DNA of 64,000 nt from Streptomyces sp. NBC_01471 (lineage in GTDB: Bacteria; Actinomycetota; Actinomycetes; Streptomycetales; Streptomycetaceae): NCBI RefSeq assembly GCF_041438865.1, contig NZ_CP109450.1, positions 1,550,001 to 1,614,000 on the forward strand, given 5' to 3'. The notes below the pieces were generated by a model, which did not search any database, was not told the origin of the DNA, and saw nothing but the letters and a program-made list of their open reading frames with translations. A program made the position numbers and the translations under genes. Shown here in pieces: positions 26,302 through 35,300 of this stretch (position 1 is the first letter of the stretch; each line of letters starts with the position of its first letter).

Positions 26302-27360
26302 ATGCCCGAACTGCGTGTCGTGGCCGTCTCGAATGACGGCACACGACTGGTGCTCAAAGCTGCGGACAGTACGGAGTACACGCTTCCGATCGATGAGCGG
26401 CTGCGTGCCGCGGTCCGTAATGACCGCGCCCGGCTCGGCCAGATCGAGATCGAGGTGGAGAGCCACCTCCGTCCCCGTGACATCCAGGCGCGCATAAGGG
26501 CCGGTGCCTCCGCCGAAGAGGTCGCCCAGATGGCCGGGATCCCGGTCGACCGGGTCCGCCGCTTCGAGGGACCCGTGCTCGCGGAGCGTGCGTTCATGGC
26601 CGAACGCGCCCGCAAGACACCCGTACGGCGCGCCGGTGAGAACACCGGCACCGGTCCGCAGCTCGGCGAGGCCGTGAACGAACGGCTGCTGCTGCGCGGC
26701 GCCGAGCGGGACACCGTGCTCTGGGACTCCTGGCGCCGCGACGACGGGACCTGGGAGGTCCTGCTGGTCTACCGGGTCGCCACCGAGACGCACTCGGCGA
26801 GCTGGTCCTACGACCCGCCGCGCCGCCTGGTGCAGGCCATGGACGACGAGGCGCGGTCGCTGATCGGTGAGTCGGACGACTCGCTGGCGGCGCCGGAGCC
26901 GAGCTTCCCGTTCGTACCGAGGATCGCCCGGCTGCCCCGCGACCGGCCGCTCGACCGCGCCCTGGACCGGCAGATGGAGCGGCCCAGCGCACCGGTGCCC
27001 GCCCCTCCCGAGCCGGAGGAGATCGGCAGCGGTGAGCGGGACTCGCTGACCAGCCTGCTGGAGGCCGTACCGAGCTTCCGGGGCGACATGGTCGTGCCCG
27101 AGCGTCCCGCGCCGCCCGAACTCCCTCCGTCCGAGCCCGCACAGGAGCCGGAGTCCGAGGAGCCGCCCGCGGCATCCGCCGGGGCCGGTTCGGCGTACGC
27201 GGACGTGCTGATGCCGCGCGCGGTGGCCGGTCACCGCGACCGGCTGACCGGGACGACGGACCGGCAGGCCGAGGCGGACGGTGTGCGCCCCGGCCGGCGC
27301 GCGGCCGTGCCGAGCTGGGACGAGATCGTCTTCGGCACCCGGCGCAAGAAGCAGGAGTAG
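26302..27360 (+). CDS. sepH: SepH cell-division regulator
   Basis: DUF3071 protein SepH, 352 residues, a cytosolic FtsZ-binding protein that promotes Z-ring assembly during Streptomyces sporulation. The N-terminal domain (MPELRVVAVSNDGTRLVLKA) includes a helix-turn-helix-like segment (GASAEEVAQMAGIPVDRVRRFEG cut short here, about residues 72-94). A long proline/glutamate-rich linker follows, and a short conserved end (VPSWDEIVFGTRRKKQE). ATG 26302 has an excellent GGGAGG ribosome binding site. Confidence 0.93.
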   Translation: MPELRVVAVSNDGTRLVLKAADSTEYTLPIDERLRAAVRNDRARLGQIEIEVESHLRPRDIQARIRAGASAEEVAQMAGIPVDRVRRFEGPVLAERAFMAERARKTPVRRAGENTGTGPQLGEAVNERLLLRGAERDTVLWDSWRRDDGTWEVLLVYRVATETHSASWSYDPPRRLVQAMDDEARSLIGESDDSLAAPEPSFPFVPRIARLPRDRPLDRALDRQMERPSAPVPAPPEPEEIGSGERDSLTSLLEAVPSFRGDMVVPERPAPPELPPSEPAQEPESEEPPAASAGAGSAYADVLMPRAVAGHRDRLTGTTDRQAEADGVRPGRRAAVPSWDEIVFGTRRKKQE

Positions 27361-27374
27361 CAGCAGTAGCTGAG

Positions 27375-27407
27375 CCGGGGCCCGTACGCAGTGCGTACGG
27401 GCCCCGG
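27375..27407. terminator. Bidirectional terminator after sepH
   Basis: Perfect 15-bp inverted repeat (CCGGGGCCCGTACGC) with a 3-base loop, between the sepH and sseA stops. Confidence 0.85.
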
Positions 27408-27425
27408 TGCCGTGCGATCGCGCCT

Positions 27426-28253
27426 CTACGGCGTGGGCCCCGTGGCGACCGGGCGGGACTCGTCCGACGACCACTGCGACCAGGAACCCGCGTAGAGCGC
27501 GGCCCGGATCCCCGCGATCTCCAGGGCCAGCACCTCATGCGCCCCCGACACGCCCGATCCGCAGTACACGCCGACCTCCGTGCCCTGGTCCGCCGCCCCC
27601 AACGCGGCGAACCGCGCGGTCAGTTCACCCGCGGCGAGGAAGTGCCCGCCGGCTCCGGTGTTCTCCGACGTCGGGGCCGACACCGCCCCGGGGATGTGCC
27701 CGCCGACCCGGTCGATGGGCTCCACGTCGCCCCGGTAGCGCTCGGCGGCGCGGGCGTCCAGCAGTACGCCCTTGCGGGCCAGCTCGGCCGCGCCGTCCGC
27801 GTCGAGGAGCGGCAGCGCCCCGGGCACGGGGACGAAGTCGCCCGGCTCGGGCGCCGGCGTCCGCGTGGAGAGCGGCCCCGACCAGGATGCGAGACCTCCG
27901 TCCAGTACCCGGACAGCCGGGTGCCCCGTCCACCGCAGCAGCCACCAGGCGCGCGCCGCGGCCCACCCCTGGCCGCCGTCGTACACGACGACCGGGGTGT
28001 CCCGCGAGACGCCCGCCCGGCGCAGCACCGCGCCCAGCTCCGCGGGGTCGGGCAGCGGGTGGCGGCCGCCCGCGCCGGGCGGTCCCGCCAGCTCACTGTC
28101 CAGGTCGACGAAGACCGCGCCGGGGAGGTGACCGGCCTCGTATTCGGGGCGGAGGTTCGGGCCGCCGAGCTGCCAGCGGACGTCGAGGAGCACCGGCGGA
28201 CGAGGTCCGGCCAACTCGCTCGCGAGATCGGATGCGGTAATGATGGGTGTCAT
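27426..28253 (-). CDS. sseA: Thiosulfate/3-mercaptopyruvate sulfurtransferase
   Basis: Two-domain rhodanese, 275 residues. The N-terminal inactive-type domain contains LLDVRWQLGG and DGGQGWAAARAWWLL; the catalytic C-terminal domain has LLDARAAERYRGDVEPID and the active-site loop VYCGSGVSGAHEVLAL with the sulfur-carrying cysteine. It transfers sulfur from thiosulfate or 3-mercaptopyruvate to acceptors. ATG 28253 was chosen by similarity; an ATG nine bases earlier is possible. Confidence 0.88.
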   Translation of the reverse strand: MTPIITASDLASELAGPRPPVLLDVRWQLGGPNLRPEYEAGHLPGAVFVDLDSELAGPPGAGGRHPLPDPAELGAVLRRAGVSRDTPVVVYDGGQGWAAARAWWLLRWTGHPAVRVLDGGLASWSGPLSTRTPAPEPGDFVPVPGALPLLDADGAAELARKGVLLDARAAERYRGDVEPIDRVGGHIPGAVSAPTSENTGAGGHFLAAGELTARFAALGAADQGTEVGVYCGSGVSGAHEVLALEIAGIRAALYAGSWSQWSSDESRPVATGPTP

Positions 28254-28280
28254 GACTGCCATCCTCGCCCAGAGTCCGGC

Positions 28281-28323
28281 GCACACGTAACGCCGTGGAA
28301 GACGCGCACGTAACGCCGTAGAA
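28281..28323. repeat. 20-bp direct repeat in the sseA/VOC divergent promoter
   Basis: Two near-identical 20-base copies (GCACACGTAACGCCGTGGAA and GCGCACGTAACGCCGTAGAA) spaced 23 bases start to start, upstream of sseA. The spacing, about two helical turns, would suit a regulator, but none is known. Confidence 0.7.
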
Positions 28324-28481
28324 AAGGACGGGGAGTGCCAAAACAGGCATCCTCCTGCTGGAACGTGCAAAATGCGGCGCGGCCGGGGCGCGGCGCACGG
28401 CAGGTGGTGGAAGCATCTGGGCGGGGGGCGGCCCACCGACCCCCGCACGGCCACCACCGATGGTCCGAGGAGAGAGCGAAA

Positions 28482-29255
28482 ATGACCGAGGCAGCCTCGC
28501 GGCGCAGGCCCGGAACCCCCTGCTGGGTGAGTCTGATGGTGCACGGCCTGTCAGAGACCCAGCAGTTCTACGGCGACTTGTTCGGCTGGGAGTTCCGGCC
28601 GGGTCCCGAGCAGCTGGGCCCCTATGTACGCGCGCTGCTGGACGGCCGTGAGGTCGCGGGGATCGGGCAGATGCCGCCGGACCGCCACCTGCCGATCGCC
28701 TGGACCACCTATCTGGCATCCGACGACGTCGACGCGACCGCGGGAACCGTCAGGCACTGCGGCGGGACGGTCGGCGTGGGCCCGCTCGACGCGGGCGAGG
28801 CGGGGCGGCTGGCCATGGGGTCGGACCCCGACGGCGCGGTCTTCGGTATCTGGCAGGCGGCGGCCCACCTGGGCACCGCGGAGTCGGGCGTGCCCGGAAC
28901 GCCGGTGTGGAACGAACTGGTGACCCGGGAGACCGGGTCGGTCGGCAAGTTCTACCAGGCGGTGTTCGGTTACGAGACGGAGGCGGTCGTGTCGGCCGAC
29001 TTCGACTACCTGACGCTGTATCTGGACGGGCGGGCGGTGGCCTCGCTGCACGGGGTCGGCCAGGCGCTGCCCCGCGACAGGGGCGCGCACTGGATGACGT
29101 ACTTCGAGGTGGCGGACGTCGACGCGGCCGTGCGCCGGGTGACCGAACTGGGCGGGCATGTGCTCCAGCCGCCGCGCCAGGGCGAGACCGGGCGGCTGGC
29201 CACGGTCGCCGACCCGGAGGGCGCGGTCTTCACCGTCGTCAGGACGGAGCGCTGA
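28482..29255 (+). CDS. Tandem VOC/glyoxalase-domain protein
   Basis: 257 residues with two vicinal-oxygen-chelate domains (about 15-125 and 140-255), each with the pattern F-Y-x-x-(L/V)-F-G (QQFYGDLFGWEF; GKFYQAVFGYET) and a final DPxGAVF(G/T). Proteins of this kind are metal-dependent dioxygenases, glyoxalases or resistance proteins; this subfamily (27 kDa antigen-like) has no firm function. ATG 28482 has a GAGGAGAG ribosome binding site. Its 3' end overlaps tdk by 17 bases on the opposite strand. Confidence 0.85.
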   Translation: MTEAASRRRPGTPCWVSLMVHGLSETQQFYGDLFGWEFRPGPEQLGPYVRALLDGREVAGIGQMPPDRHLPIAWTTYLASDDVDATAGTVRHCGGTVGVGPLDAGEAGRLAMGSDPDGAVFGIWQAAAHLGTAESGVPGTPVWNELVTRETGSVGKFYQAVFGYETEAVVSADFDYLTLYLDGRAVASLHGVGQALPRDRGAHWMTYFEVADVDAAVRRVTELGGHVLQPPRQGETGRLATVADPEGAVFTVVRTER

Positions 29256-29907
29256 TGTCCTGGCGGTCCACCGGGAGCACATCGGGCGAGAGGGCTGCGG
29301 CGCGGGCCGCCGCGGCGGTCGTCCGCCGCCGGTGGTGCCGTCGGCAGAGCACCTCGTAACCGATCTCGCCCGGCGGGTTGTTGACGTCGCCGACGACCAC
29401 CTGGGCGCCTTCCACGACCATCTCCCCGTTGATCGTTCGGGCGTTGTGCGTGGCGCGGGCGCCGCACCAGCAGAGCGCCTCCACCTGGAGCACCTCGACC
29501 CGGTCGGCGATCTCGACGAGCCGCTGCGAGCCGGGGAAGAGCTTGGAGCGGAAGTCGGTGGTGATCCCGAAGGCGAAGACGTCGACCCCGAGATCGTCGA
29601 CGACCCGGGCGAGCTGGTCGATCTGTCCGGGGGCGAGGAACTGCGCCTCGTCCGCGATGACGTAGTCCGCTCGGCCGCCGTGCGAGAGGTGGCCGACGAG
29701 GTGTGCGTAGAAGTCGAAGCCCTCGCCCGCCTCGACCGCTTCGGTGACGAGACCGAGGCGGGAGGAGAGCTTGCCCCGACCGGCGCGGTCGTCGCGGGTG
29801 AAGATCATGCCCTGGAGCCCGCGCGCGGAGCGGTTGTGCTCGATCTGCAGAGCGAGAGTGCTCTTTCCGCAGTCCATCGTTCCGGAGAAGAACACCAGCT
29901 CAGGCAT
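29239..29907 (-). CDS. tdk: Thymidine kinase
   Basis: Type II thymidine kinase, 222 residues, making dTMP from thymidine and ATP. Walker A GTMDCGKST (residues 9-17), Walker B-like VIADEAQFL, a zinc site formed by CWCG and the later CRRHH, and the lasso region are all present. The C-terminal 35 residues are a variable tail. Confidence 0.95.
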   Translation of the reverse strand: MPELVFFSGTMDCGKSTLALQIEHNRSARGLQGMIFTRDDRAGRGKLSSRLGLVTEAVEAGEGFDFYAHLVGHLSHGGRADYVIADEAQFLAPGQIDQLARVVDDLGVDVFAFGITTDFRSKLFPGSQRLVEIADRVEVLQVEALCWCGARATHNARTINGEMVVEGAQVVVGDVNNPPGEIGYEVLCRRHHRRRTTAAAARAAALSPDVLPVDRQDISAPS

Positions 29908-29958
29908 GAGAGGTCGCGGGCCTTTCGGGTCTGCGGGGAGAGGGCGCGGCGGGCGCGG

Positions 29959-31155
29959 TTACGAGCGTACTTCGAGCAGCGGTACCAGCTGCTCCGCGGG
30001 GGTCATCGAGCCGTGCATGCCGGCCATGGCCGACTCGTGCGGCTCGCGGCGGGACGCGGTGATCACCACGTCGGCGTGGGCCGCGGCGACGACGTCGCCG
30101 ATCCGTCCGTACACCCGCTCGTCGACCGCCGGGCCGAACCAGCCCGCCGCGATGGCCTCGTCGCGGCTCGCCACCCAGAACTGCTCGCCGAGCACCTCGC
30201 GCCAGACGGCGAGCACATCGCTCTGAGCGCCCGGAACCGCGTAGACGTGCCGGGCCCGGCCCTCGCCGCCCAGCAGGGCGACTCCCGCGCCCAGCTCCCA
30301 GTCCTCGTCGAAGTCGATGCGCGACTCCTCGTCGAACGGGATGTCGATCATGCCGTGGTCGGCGGTGACATAGAGGGCCGAGCGGGGCGGGAGCTGTTCG
30401 GCGAGGCGCTGGACGAGCCGGTCGACGTACATCAGCTGGCCGCGCCAGGCGTCCGAGTCCATGCCGAACCGGTGGCCCTTGGAGTCCACCTCGCTGTAGT
30501 AGGTGTAGATCAACGAACGGTCGGCAGCGCCCAGTTGGGCGGCGGCCAGATCCATCCGGTCCTCGCCGGTGAGTTGGCCCCTGAAGGTGCCGCCGCTCAG
30601 CGCGATCTTGGTGAGCGGGGTGTTCTGGAAGTCGGGTGAGGAGACCTGCGCGGTGTGCACGCCCGCCTTGTCGGCGAGCTGGAAGACCGTGGGGTACGGC
30701 TGCCAGACGTGCGGGTCGGTCCAGGGGCGCCAGCGCAGCTGGTTCATCAGCTCACCGGTGGCCGGGTTGCGGGTGGTGTACCCGGTGAGGCCGTGCGCAC
30801 CGGGCGGCAGTCCGGTCCCGACCGAGGCGAGCGAGGTCGCCGTGGTGGCGGGGAACCCGGCGGTGAGCGGACGGCCGGTGGCACCGCGCGAGGTCGGCAG
30901 CAGCGAGTGCAGGTACGGGGCCTCGTCGGGGTGAGCGCGGATCTGCTCCCAGCCGAGCCCGTCGATGAGGAAGACGCAGTTCCGGTCGGCGGGTGCCAAC
31001 TCCGGGATCGCGGCGGTGCAGCCGGGAACTCCCAGCCCGGCGGCGAGCGTCGGCAGCAGGTCGGCGAGCGAACCCGAGCCGTACTCCGGCACCGGGGCGG
31101 TGGAGAGGTCCAGCGGGGCGGTGTCGTCCTCGTACGGCCAGTCGGGCAGAGCCAT
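29959..31155 (-). CDS. Alkaline phosphatase superfamily nucleotide pyrophosphatase/phosphodiesterase
   Basis: 398 residues, metal-dependent hydrolase of the nucleotide pyrophosphatase branch. Metal and nucleophile motifs: FLIDGLGWEQ (Asp), FPATTATSLASVGTG (Thr nucleophile), YYSEVDSKGHRFG, VTADHGMIDI and GMHGSM near the C-terminus. There is no signal peptide, so it is probably cytosolic. The start overlaps the DUF5998 stop by one base (TGATG). The substrate is unknown. Confidence 0.85.
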   Translation of the reverse strand: MALPDWPYEDDTAPLDLSTAPVPEYGSGSLADLLPTLAAGLGVPGCTAAIPELAPADRNCVFLIDGLGWEQIRAHPDEAPYLHSLLPTSRGATGRPLTAGFPATTATSLASVGTGLPPGAHGLTGYTTRNPATGELMNQLRWRPWTDPHVWQPYPTVFQLADKAGVHTAQVSSPDFQNTPLTKIALSGGTFRGQLTGEDRMDLAAAQLGAADRSLIYTYYSEVDSKGHRFGMDSDAWRGQLMYVDRLVQRLAEQLPPRSALYVTADHGMIDIPFDEESRIDFDEDWELGAGVALLGGEGRARHVYAVPGAQSDVLAVWREVLGEQFWVASRDEAIAAGWFGPAVDERVYGRIGDVVAAAHADVVITASRREPHESAMAGMHGSMTPAEQLVPLLEVRS

Positions 31156-31742
31156 CAGCGGCCGGCCGCCGCGGTCGCCTCGGAGAGCGCCTGGGAGAAC
31201 GCGAGGGTCTGGCGGACCGTGTCCGGCCCGTCGCCCGCCTCACTCACCCGCAGGCTGAGGTCGTCGGCGGTGGAGCTGCCCGTATAGCCGTGGTCCGCCT
31301 CGCAGTTGGGGTCGCCGCAGGCGGCGGGCTCCAGGTCGAGCCGGGCGACCGCGCCCCAGCCGATGGTCAGGACGACCTCGCGGGGCAGCGTGCCGGGGAC
31401 GTACTTCTCCGGGTTCGCCACGACACGGCTGAGCACCACGGAGGAGATCCGGCCCAGCTTCACCGACTCGGTCGACGTGGTGGCGAACGGTGTCGGGGAG
31501 CTGCCGTCGGCGGCCTGCTCGTCGGTGTGGCTGACGATGAAGCGGTTGCCCGTCAGGACGAGGACCGTGACATGGCGGCGGACCTCGTTGGAATCGAACG
31601 TCGTCTCCTGGTGCACCAGGTACGAAGAAACCGGCTCGCCGCCGACGGCGGCCTCCACCGCCTCGGCCACGAGGGCCGGGTAGTAGCCGCTGCGCTCGAT
31701 CGCCGCGCGCAGCCCCTGGGTCGTTGTACCGGTCTTCGCCAT
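31155..31742 (-). CDS. DUF5998 family protein
   Basis: 195-residue soluble protein, conserved in actinobacteria beside the phosphodiesterase gene. Features: TTQGLRAAIERSGYYPALV at the N-terminus, an internal beta-rich core (VTVLVLTGNRFIVSHTDEQ) and a small cysteine cluster (CGDPNCEADHGYTG). The function is unknown. ATG 31742 has GGAG five bases upstream. Confidence 0.8.
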   Translation of the reverse strand: MAKTGTTTQGLRAAIERSGYYPALVAEAVEAAVGGEPVSSYLVHQETTFDSNEVRRHVTVLVLTGNRFIVSHTDEQAADGSSPTPFATTSTESVKLGRISSVVLSRVVANPEKYVPGTLPREVVLTIGWGAVARLDLEPAACGDPNCEADHGYTGSSTADDLSLRVSEAGDGPDTVRQTLAFSQALSEATAAAGR

Positions 31743-31818
31743 GGGCTCCATCTTAGACCGCCGGTTCAGGGTGGAGAGGCCGCAGGAGCGGGGCACGGTA
31801 TCCGGGCGCAGGGCCCGC

Positions 31819-34725
31819 TCAGTAGCTCGGGAGGCGGCGCGGGCCGAGGTCGCCGAGCGCGTTCGCCGGGGCCAGGCGCACGGCGGCCCCGAGCACGGAG
31901 AGTCCCTTCTGTCCGACCACCACCGGTTCAAGAGCGACGGACACCACTTCGGGGTGGTCGTCCACCAGCCGGGAGACCCTCAGCAGCAGCTCCTCCAGGG
32001 CTGCGGTGTCGACGGGTGCCGAGCCGCGCCAGCCGAACAGGAGCGGCGCCGTCCTGATCGATCTGATGAGTTCGGCCGCGTCCCGGTCGGTGGCGGGGAC
32101 GAGGCGGTGAGCGGTGTCGCCGAGCAGTTCGGAGGGCGCACCGGACAGGCCGAAGGAGAGGACGGCTCCGACGGCCGGGTCGATCGCGGACCGTACGACG
32201 GTGTCCACGCCGCGTCCCACCATCGCCTGCACCACGGGCCGGACCTCGGCCGGGCTGCCCAGGTCGCCGGAGAGTTCGGCGTAGGCGCGGCGCAGCCCCG
32301 CTTCGGTCGCGATGTCGAGCCGGACGCCTCCGAGGTCGGGGCGGTGGCGCAGATGGGGCGCCGTGGCCTTGAGCGCGACGGGGTAGCCGAGGTGCTCCGC
32401 AGCGGCGACGGCGGTGTCCGCGTCCGGGGCGGGGCGGGTCGGCAGGACGCGGATGCCGTACAGGCCGAGGAGTTCGCAGGCGTCGTCGGGCGAGAGCGCC
32501 AGGCCGCGTGTGACATCGACGCGGGCGGTGCCGAGCAGCGCCTCGATCCGGCCGGCGGCGGCGCTCTCGTCGATGTCGTCGTACTCGGGGACCCGGCCGG
32601 GCTCGGCGGACTGGCGGCGCCACTGTGCGTAGCGGACGGCCTGGGCGAGTGCGCGGACGGCCCGCTCGGCGGCCGGGTAGGCGGGGATGCCCCGGGTGCG
32701 GGCGGCGGGAGGCGCGGCGGCTGTGTCCGCGGCCGCATCCGCGGTGGCGGCTGTGCTGGTGACGTGCGCTGTGTTCGCCCCGGCGGGCGGGGCTTCTCCC
32801 CCGCCGCCGTCCTGGGTGGCCGACGGGTCCGGAGCCGATGTCGCGGCGGCCGTTCCGCGGGCGGCTCGTACGGTGCCGGAGGCCGCCGCCAGCGCCTCGG
32901 CGAGACCGCCGATCTCCAGATGCACCACGGCGACCGGCTTGGCGGGGGCGTCCGCTGCCGCTTCGCGCAGGGCGGCCGCCAGCACCTCGCCGTCCCCCGA
33001 CTCGGTCACGCCGTTCTCGCCCACCCAGGGGATCGCCGTGACCAGCACCGCGTCGCAGCCGTCGTCCGCCAGGGCCCGGCCGAGCGCGTCGCGGAAGTCC
33101 TGCGGGGCCGCGTCGGTCGTCAGGTCGACGGGCGGAAGCGGGCGCAGGCGCTCGGTGAGACAGGCGTCGTAGGTCAGCAGGCCGAGCGATTCGGAGTTGC
33201 CGAGGATCGCGACGCGCGGTCCGGCAGGCAGCGGCTGGTCGGCCAGCAGCAGACCCGCGTCGACCAGTTCGGTGACGGTGTCGACCCTGATCACACCGGC
33301 CTGCCGCAGCAGCTCGGAGACCGTGGCGTCCGGGACGCGGGTGACCGGGACAGCGTGGCCGGGCGGGGCGCTGCCGCTGTGCCGGGCGCCCTTGACGACC
33401 ACGACCGGCTTCACCGCCGCGGTGCGCCGGGCGAGGCGGGTGAACTTCCGGGGGTTGCCGATCGATTCGAGGTAGAGCAGGGCGACATCGGTGTCCGGGT
33501 CGTCGTGCCAGTACTGGAGGAAGTCGTTGCCCGACAGATCGGCGCGGTTGCCGGCCGAGATGAAGGAGGAGAGTCCGGCGCCGCGCCGGTGCAGCGCGGA
33601 GAGCAGCGCGATGCCGATCGCACCGGACTGGGTGAAGAGTCCGATCCGGCCGCGCGCCGGGGACTCGGGGGCCAGTGAGGCGTTCAGCCGGACGGCTTCC
33701 GCGGTGTTGATGAGGCCGAAGGCGTTCGGCCCGATGATGCGCATACCGTACGAGCGGGCCCGGCGCAGCAGTTCGCGCTGGCGCAGCAGCCCTTCGGGCC
33801 CGCTCTCCGCGTAACCGGCGGAGATCACGACGAGCCCCTGCACCCCGCTCGCCCCGCAGTCGGCGACCACGTCGGGCACCTGTGCGGCCGGTACGGCGAC
33901 GACCACCAGGTCGACCGCGTCCCCGGTGGCGGCGACGGACGCCACCGACCGGTGGGCGGGGGCACCGTCCACTTCGGTGAGGCCGTCGGGGAAGGCACGG
34001 TTCACCGCGTAGGTGCGCCCGGTGAAGCCGGATCCGTGCAGATTGCGCAGGACGGCGCGCCCCACCCCGCCGGGGGTGCGCCCCACCCCGACGACGGCGA
34101 CGGAGCGGGGGGCCAGCAGCCGCTGCACCGACCGCGCCTCCGCGCGCTGTTCGCGGGCGCGCTGGACGGCCAGGGACGCCTCGGTGGGTTCCAGATCGAA
34201 GGTGAGGTGGACCGAGCCGTCCTCGAAACTGCGCTTCTGCTCGTACCCGGCGTCCGTGAACACCTTGATCATCTTGTTGTTGGCCGGCAGCACCTCGGCG
34301 GTGAAGCGGCTGACCTCGCGCTCCCTGGCGACCGCCGCGATGTGTTCGAGCAGCGCGGAGGCCACGCCGCGCCCCTGGTGGGCGTCCTGCACGAGGAAGG
34401 CGACCTCGGCCTCGTGCGCGCCGATCCGGTCGTAGCGGACGGTCGCGATGAACTCGCCGCCGACGGTCGCCGCGAGACCCACCCGGTCGACGTAGTCATG
34501 ATGGGTGAAGCGGTGGACGTCCTTGGCGGAGAGCCGGGGGTACGGAGCGAAGAAGCGGTAGTACTTCGACTCGGGCGAGACCAGCTCGTAGAAGCTGACC
34601 AGCCGGTCGGCGTCCTCGGTGGTGATCGGCCTGATCCGCGCGGTACCGCCGTCGCGCAGCACCACGTCCGCCTCCCAGTGGGCCGGGTACTCCTGGTGCG
34701 GGTTCTCCTCCAGCGGGGGCTGCAT
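31819..34725 (-). CDS. GNAT acetyltransferase fused to ADP-forming acyl-CoA synthetase (Pat type)
   Basis: Bifunctional-looking protein of 968 residues. Residues 20-190 form a GNAT domain (acetyl-CoA loop QDAHQGRGVASALLEH). Then come a CoA-binding Rossmann domain (VAVVGVGRTPGGVGRAVLRN), a succinyl-CoA-ligase-like domain (FTQSGAIGIALLSALHRRGA), an alanine/proline linker, and a C-terminal ATP-grasp domain. It matches actinomycete protein lysine acetyltransferases of the Pat/PatA type that acetylate and inactivate acyl-CoA synthetases. Where the synthetase family has SHTGALAG this protein has GHAVPVT, so ligase activity is doubtful. The leader has TACGCT seven bases from the ATG and no Shine-Dalgarno, suggesting a leaderless transcript. 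Confidence 0.88.
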   Translation of the reverse strand: MQPPLEENPHQEYPAHWEADVVLRDGGTARIRPITTEDADRLVSFYELVSPESKYYRFFAPYPRLSAKDVHRFTHHDYVDRVGLAATVGGEFIATVRYDRIGAHEAEVAFLVQDAHQGRGVASALLEHIAAVAREREVSRFTAEVLPANNKMIKVFTDAGYEQKRSFEDGSVHLTFDLEPTEASLAVQRAREQRAEARSVQRLLAPRSVAVVGVGRTPGGVGRAVLRNLHGSGFTGRTYAVNRAFPDGLTEVDGAPAHRSVASVAATGDAVDLVVVAVPAAQVPDVVADCGASGVQGLVVISAGYAESGPEGLLRQRELLRRARSYGMRIIGPNAFGLINTAEAVRLNASLAPESPARGRIGLFTQSGAIGIALLSALHRRGAGLSSFISAGNRADLSGNDFLQYWHDDPDTDVALLYLESIGNPRKFTRLARRTAAVKPVVVVKGARHSGSAPPGHAVPVTRVPDATVSELLRQAGVIRVDTVTELVDAGLLLADQPLPAGPRVAILGNSESLGLLTYDACLTERLRPLPPVDLTTDAAPQDFRDALGRALADDGCDAVLVTAIPWVGENGVTESGDGEVLAAALREAAADAPAKPVAVVHLEIGGLAEALAAASGTVRAARGTAAATSAPDPSATQDGGGGEAPPAGANTAHVTSTAATADAAADTAAAPPAARTRGIPAYPAAERAVRALAQAVRYAQWRRQSAEPGRVPEYDDIDESAAAGRIEALLGTARVDVTRGLALSPDDACELLGLYGIRVLPTRPAPDADTAVAAAEHLGYPVALKATAPHLRHRPDLGGVRLDIATEAGLRRAYAELSGDLGSPAEVRPVVQAMVGRGVDTVVRSAIDPAVGAVLSFGLSGAPSELLGDTAHRLVPATDRDAAELIRSIRTAPLLFGWRGSAPVDTAALEELLLRVSRLVDDHPEVVSVALEPVVVGQKGLSVLGAAVRLAPANALGDLGPRRLPSY

Positions 34726-34811
34726 GCTGAAAGCGTACGGGTCGCGGTGGTCAGGGGAGCGGTGCAGTCTGGGACGCGGCGGAGCCTCAGAACGCCGGAC
34801 CCCCGTGCAAG

Positions 34812-34827
34812 AATGGTCTAGACAACT
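34812..34827 (+). promoter_or_regulatory. DasR-type operator (dre) upstream of ptsH
   Basis: The 16-mer AATGGTCTAGACAACT closely matches the Streptomyces dre consensus ACTGGTCTAGACCACT, including the central palindrome TGGTCTAGAC. It ends 25 bases before the ptsH start, inside the promoter/leader. DasR, controlled by glucosamine-6-phosphate, represses PTS and chitin genes, and ptsH is a known target, so this site should place HPr under aminosugar control. Confidence 0.88.
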
Positions 34828-34852
34828 CTCGCGGAACTCGAAGGGCAACACC

Positions 34853-35134
34853 ATGGCTGAGCGTCGCGTCAAGGTCGGTTGGACCGAGGGCCTGCACGCC
34901 CGACCGGCCTCCATCTTCGTCCGTGCCACCACGGCTTCCGGCGTCCCGGTGACGATCGCGAAGAACGGCGGCGACCCGGTCAACGCCGCGTCGATGCTCG
35001 CGGTCCTCGGCCTGGGCGTGGAGGGCGGCGAGGAGATCGTGCTCACCTCGGACGTGGAGGGCGCCGACGCCGCCCTGGACCGGCTGGCCAAGCTGGTCAC
35101 CGAAGGGCTCGACGAACTCCCCGAGACCGTCTGA
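34853..35134 (+). CDS. ptsH: Phosphocarrier protein HPr
   Basis: General PTS phosphocarrier, 93 residues. The phosphorylated His15 sits in EGLHARPAS; the regulatory serine region is NAASMLAVLGLG (Ser47). It passes phosphate from enzyme I to sugar-specific EIIA proteins. The start has AAGGG upstream and a DasR box precedes it. It is transcribed alone and ends in a terminator. Confidence 0.96.
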   Translation: MAERRVKVGWTEGLHARPASIFVRATTASGVPVTIAKNGGDPVNAASMLAVLGLGVEGGEEIVLTSDVEGADAALDRLAKLVTEGLDELPETV

Positions 35135-35156
35135 AGCGGCCCTCACAGCGCCCCGG

Positions 35157-35188
35157 ACCGCAGTGTTCCGAATTCTGGACACTGCGGT
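35157..35188 (+). terminator. Terminator of ptsH
   Basis: Stem of ACCGCAGTGT(T)CC and GGACACTGCGGT with one bulged T and a 7-base loop, followed by a pyrimidine-rich run (TTCTGCCTTTCCCTCTTTT). Confidence 0.75.
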
Positions 35189-35300
35189 TCTGCCTTTCCC
35201 TCTTTTCCGGGATCAGAAAAGCAGAACATAAAGAGGAAACCCCGAGAGCACGGAGAGCCGCGCCGGGATATTCCCTTCTCCCCTGTATACGGCAGCACTG

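Noticed and set aside
31741..33678. 645-codon frame opposite the GNAT-synthetase fusion
   Set aside because: Antisense shadow; composition Gly/Arg/Asp-rich with no motif.
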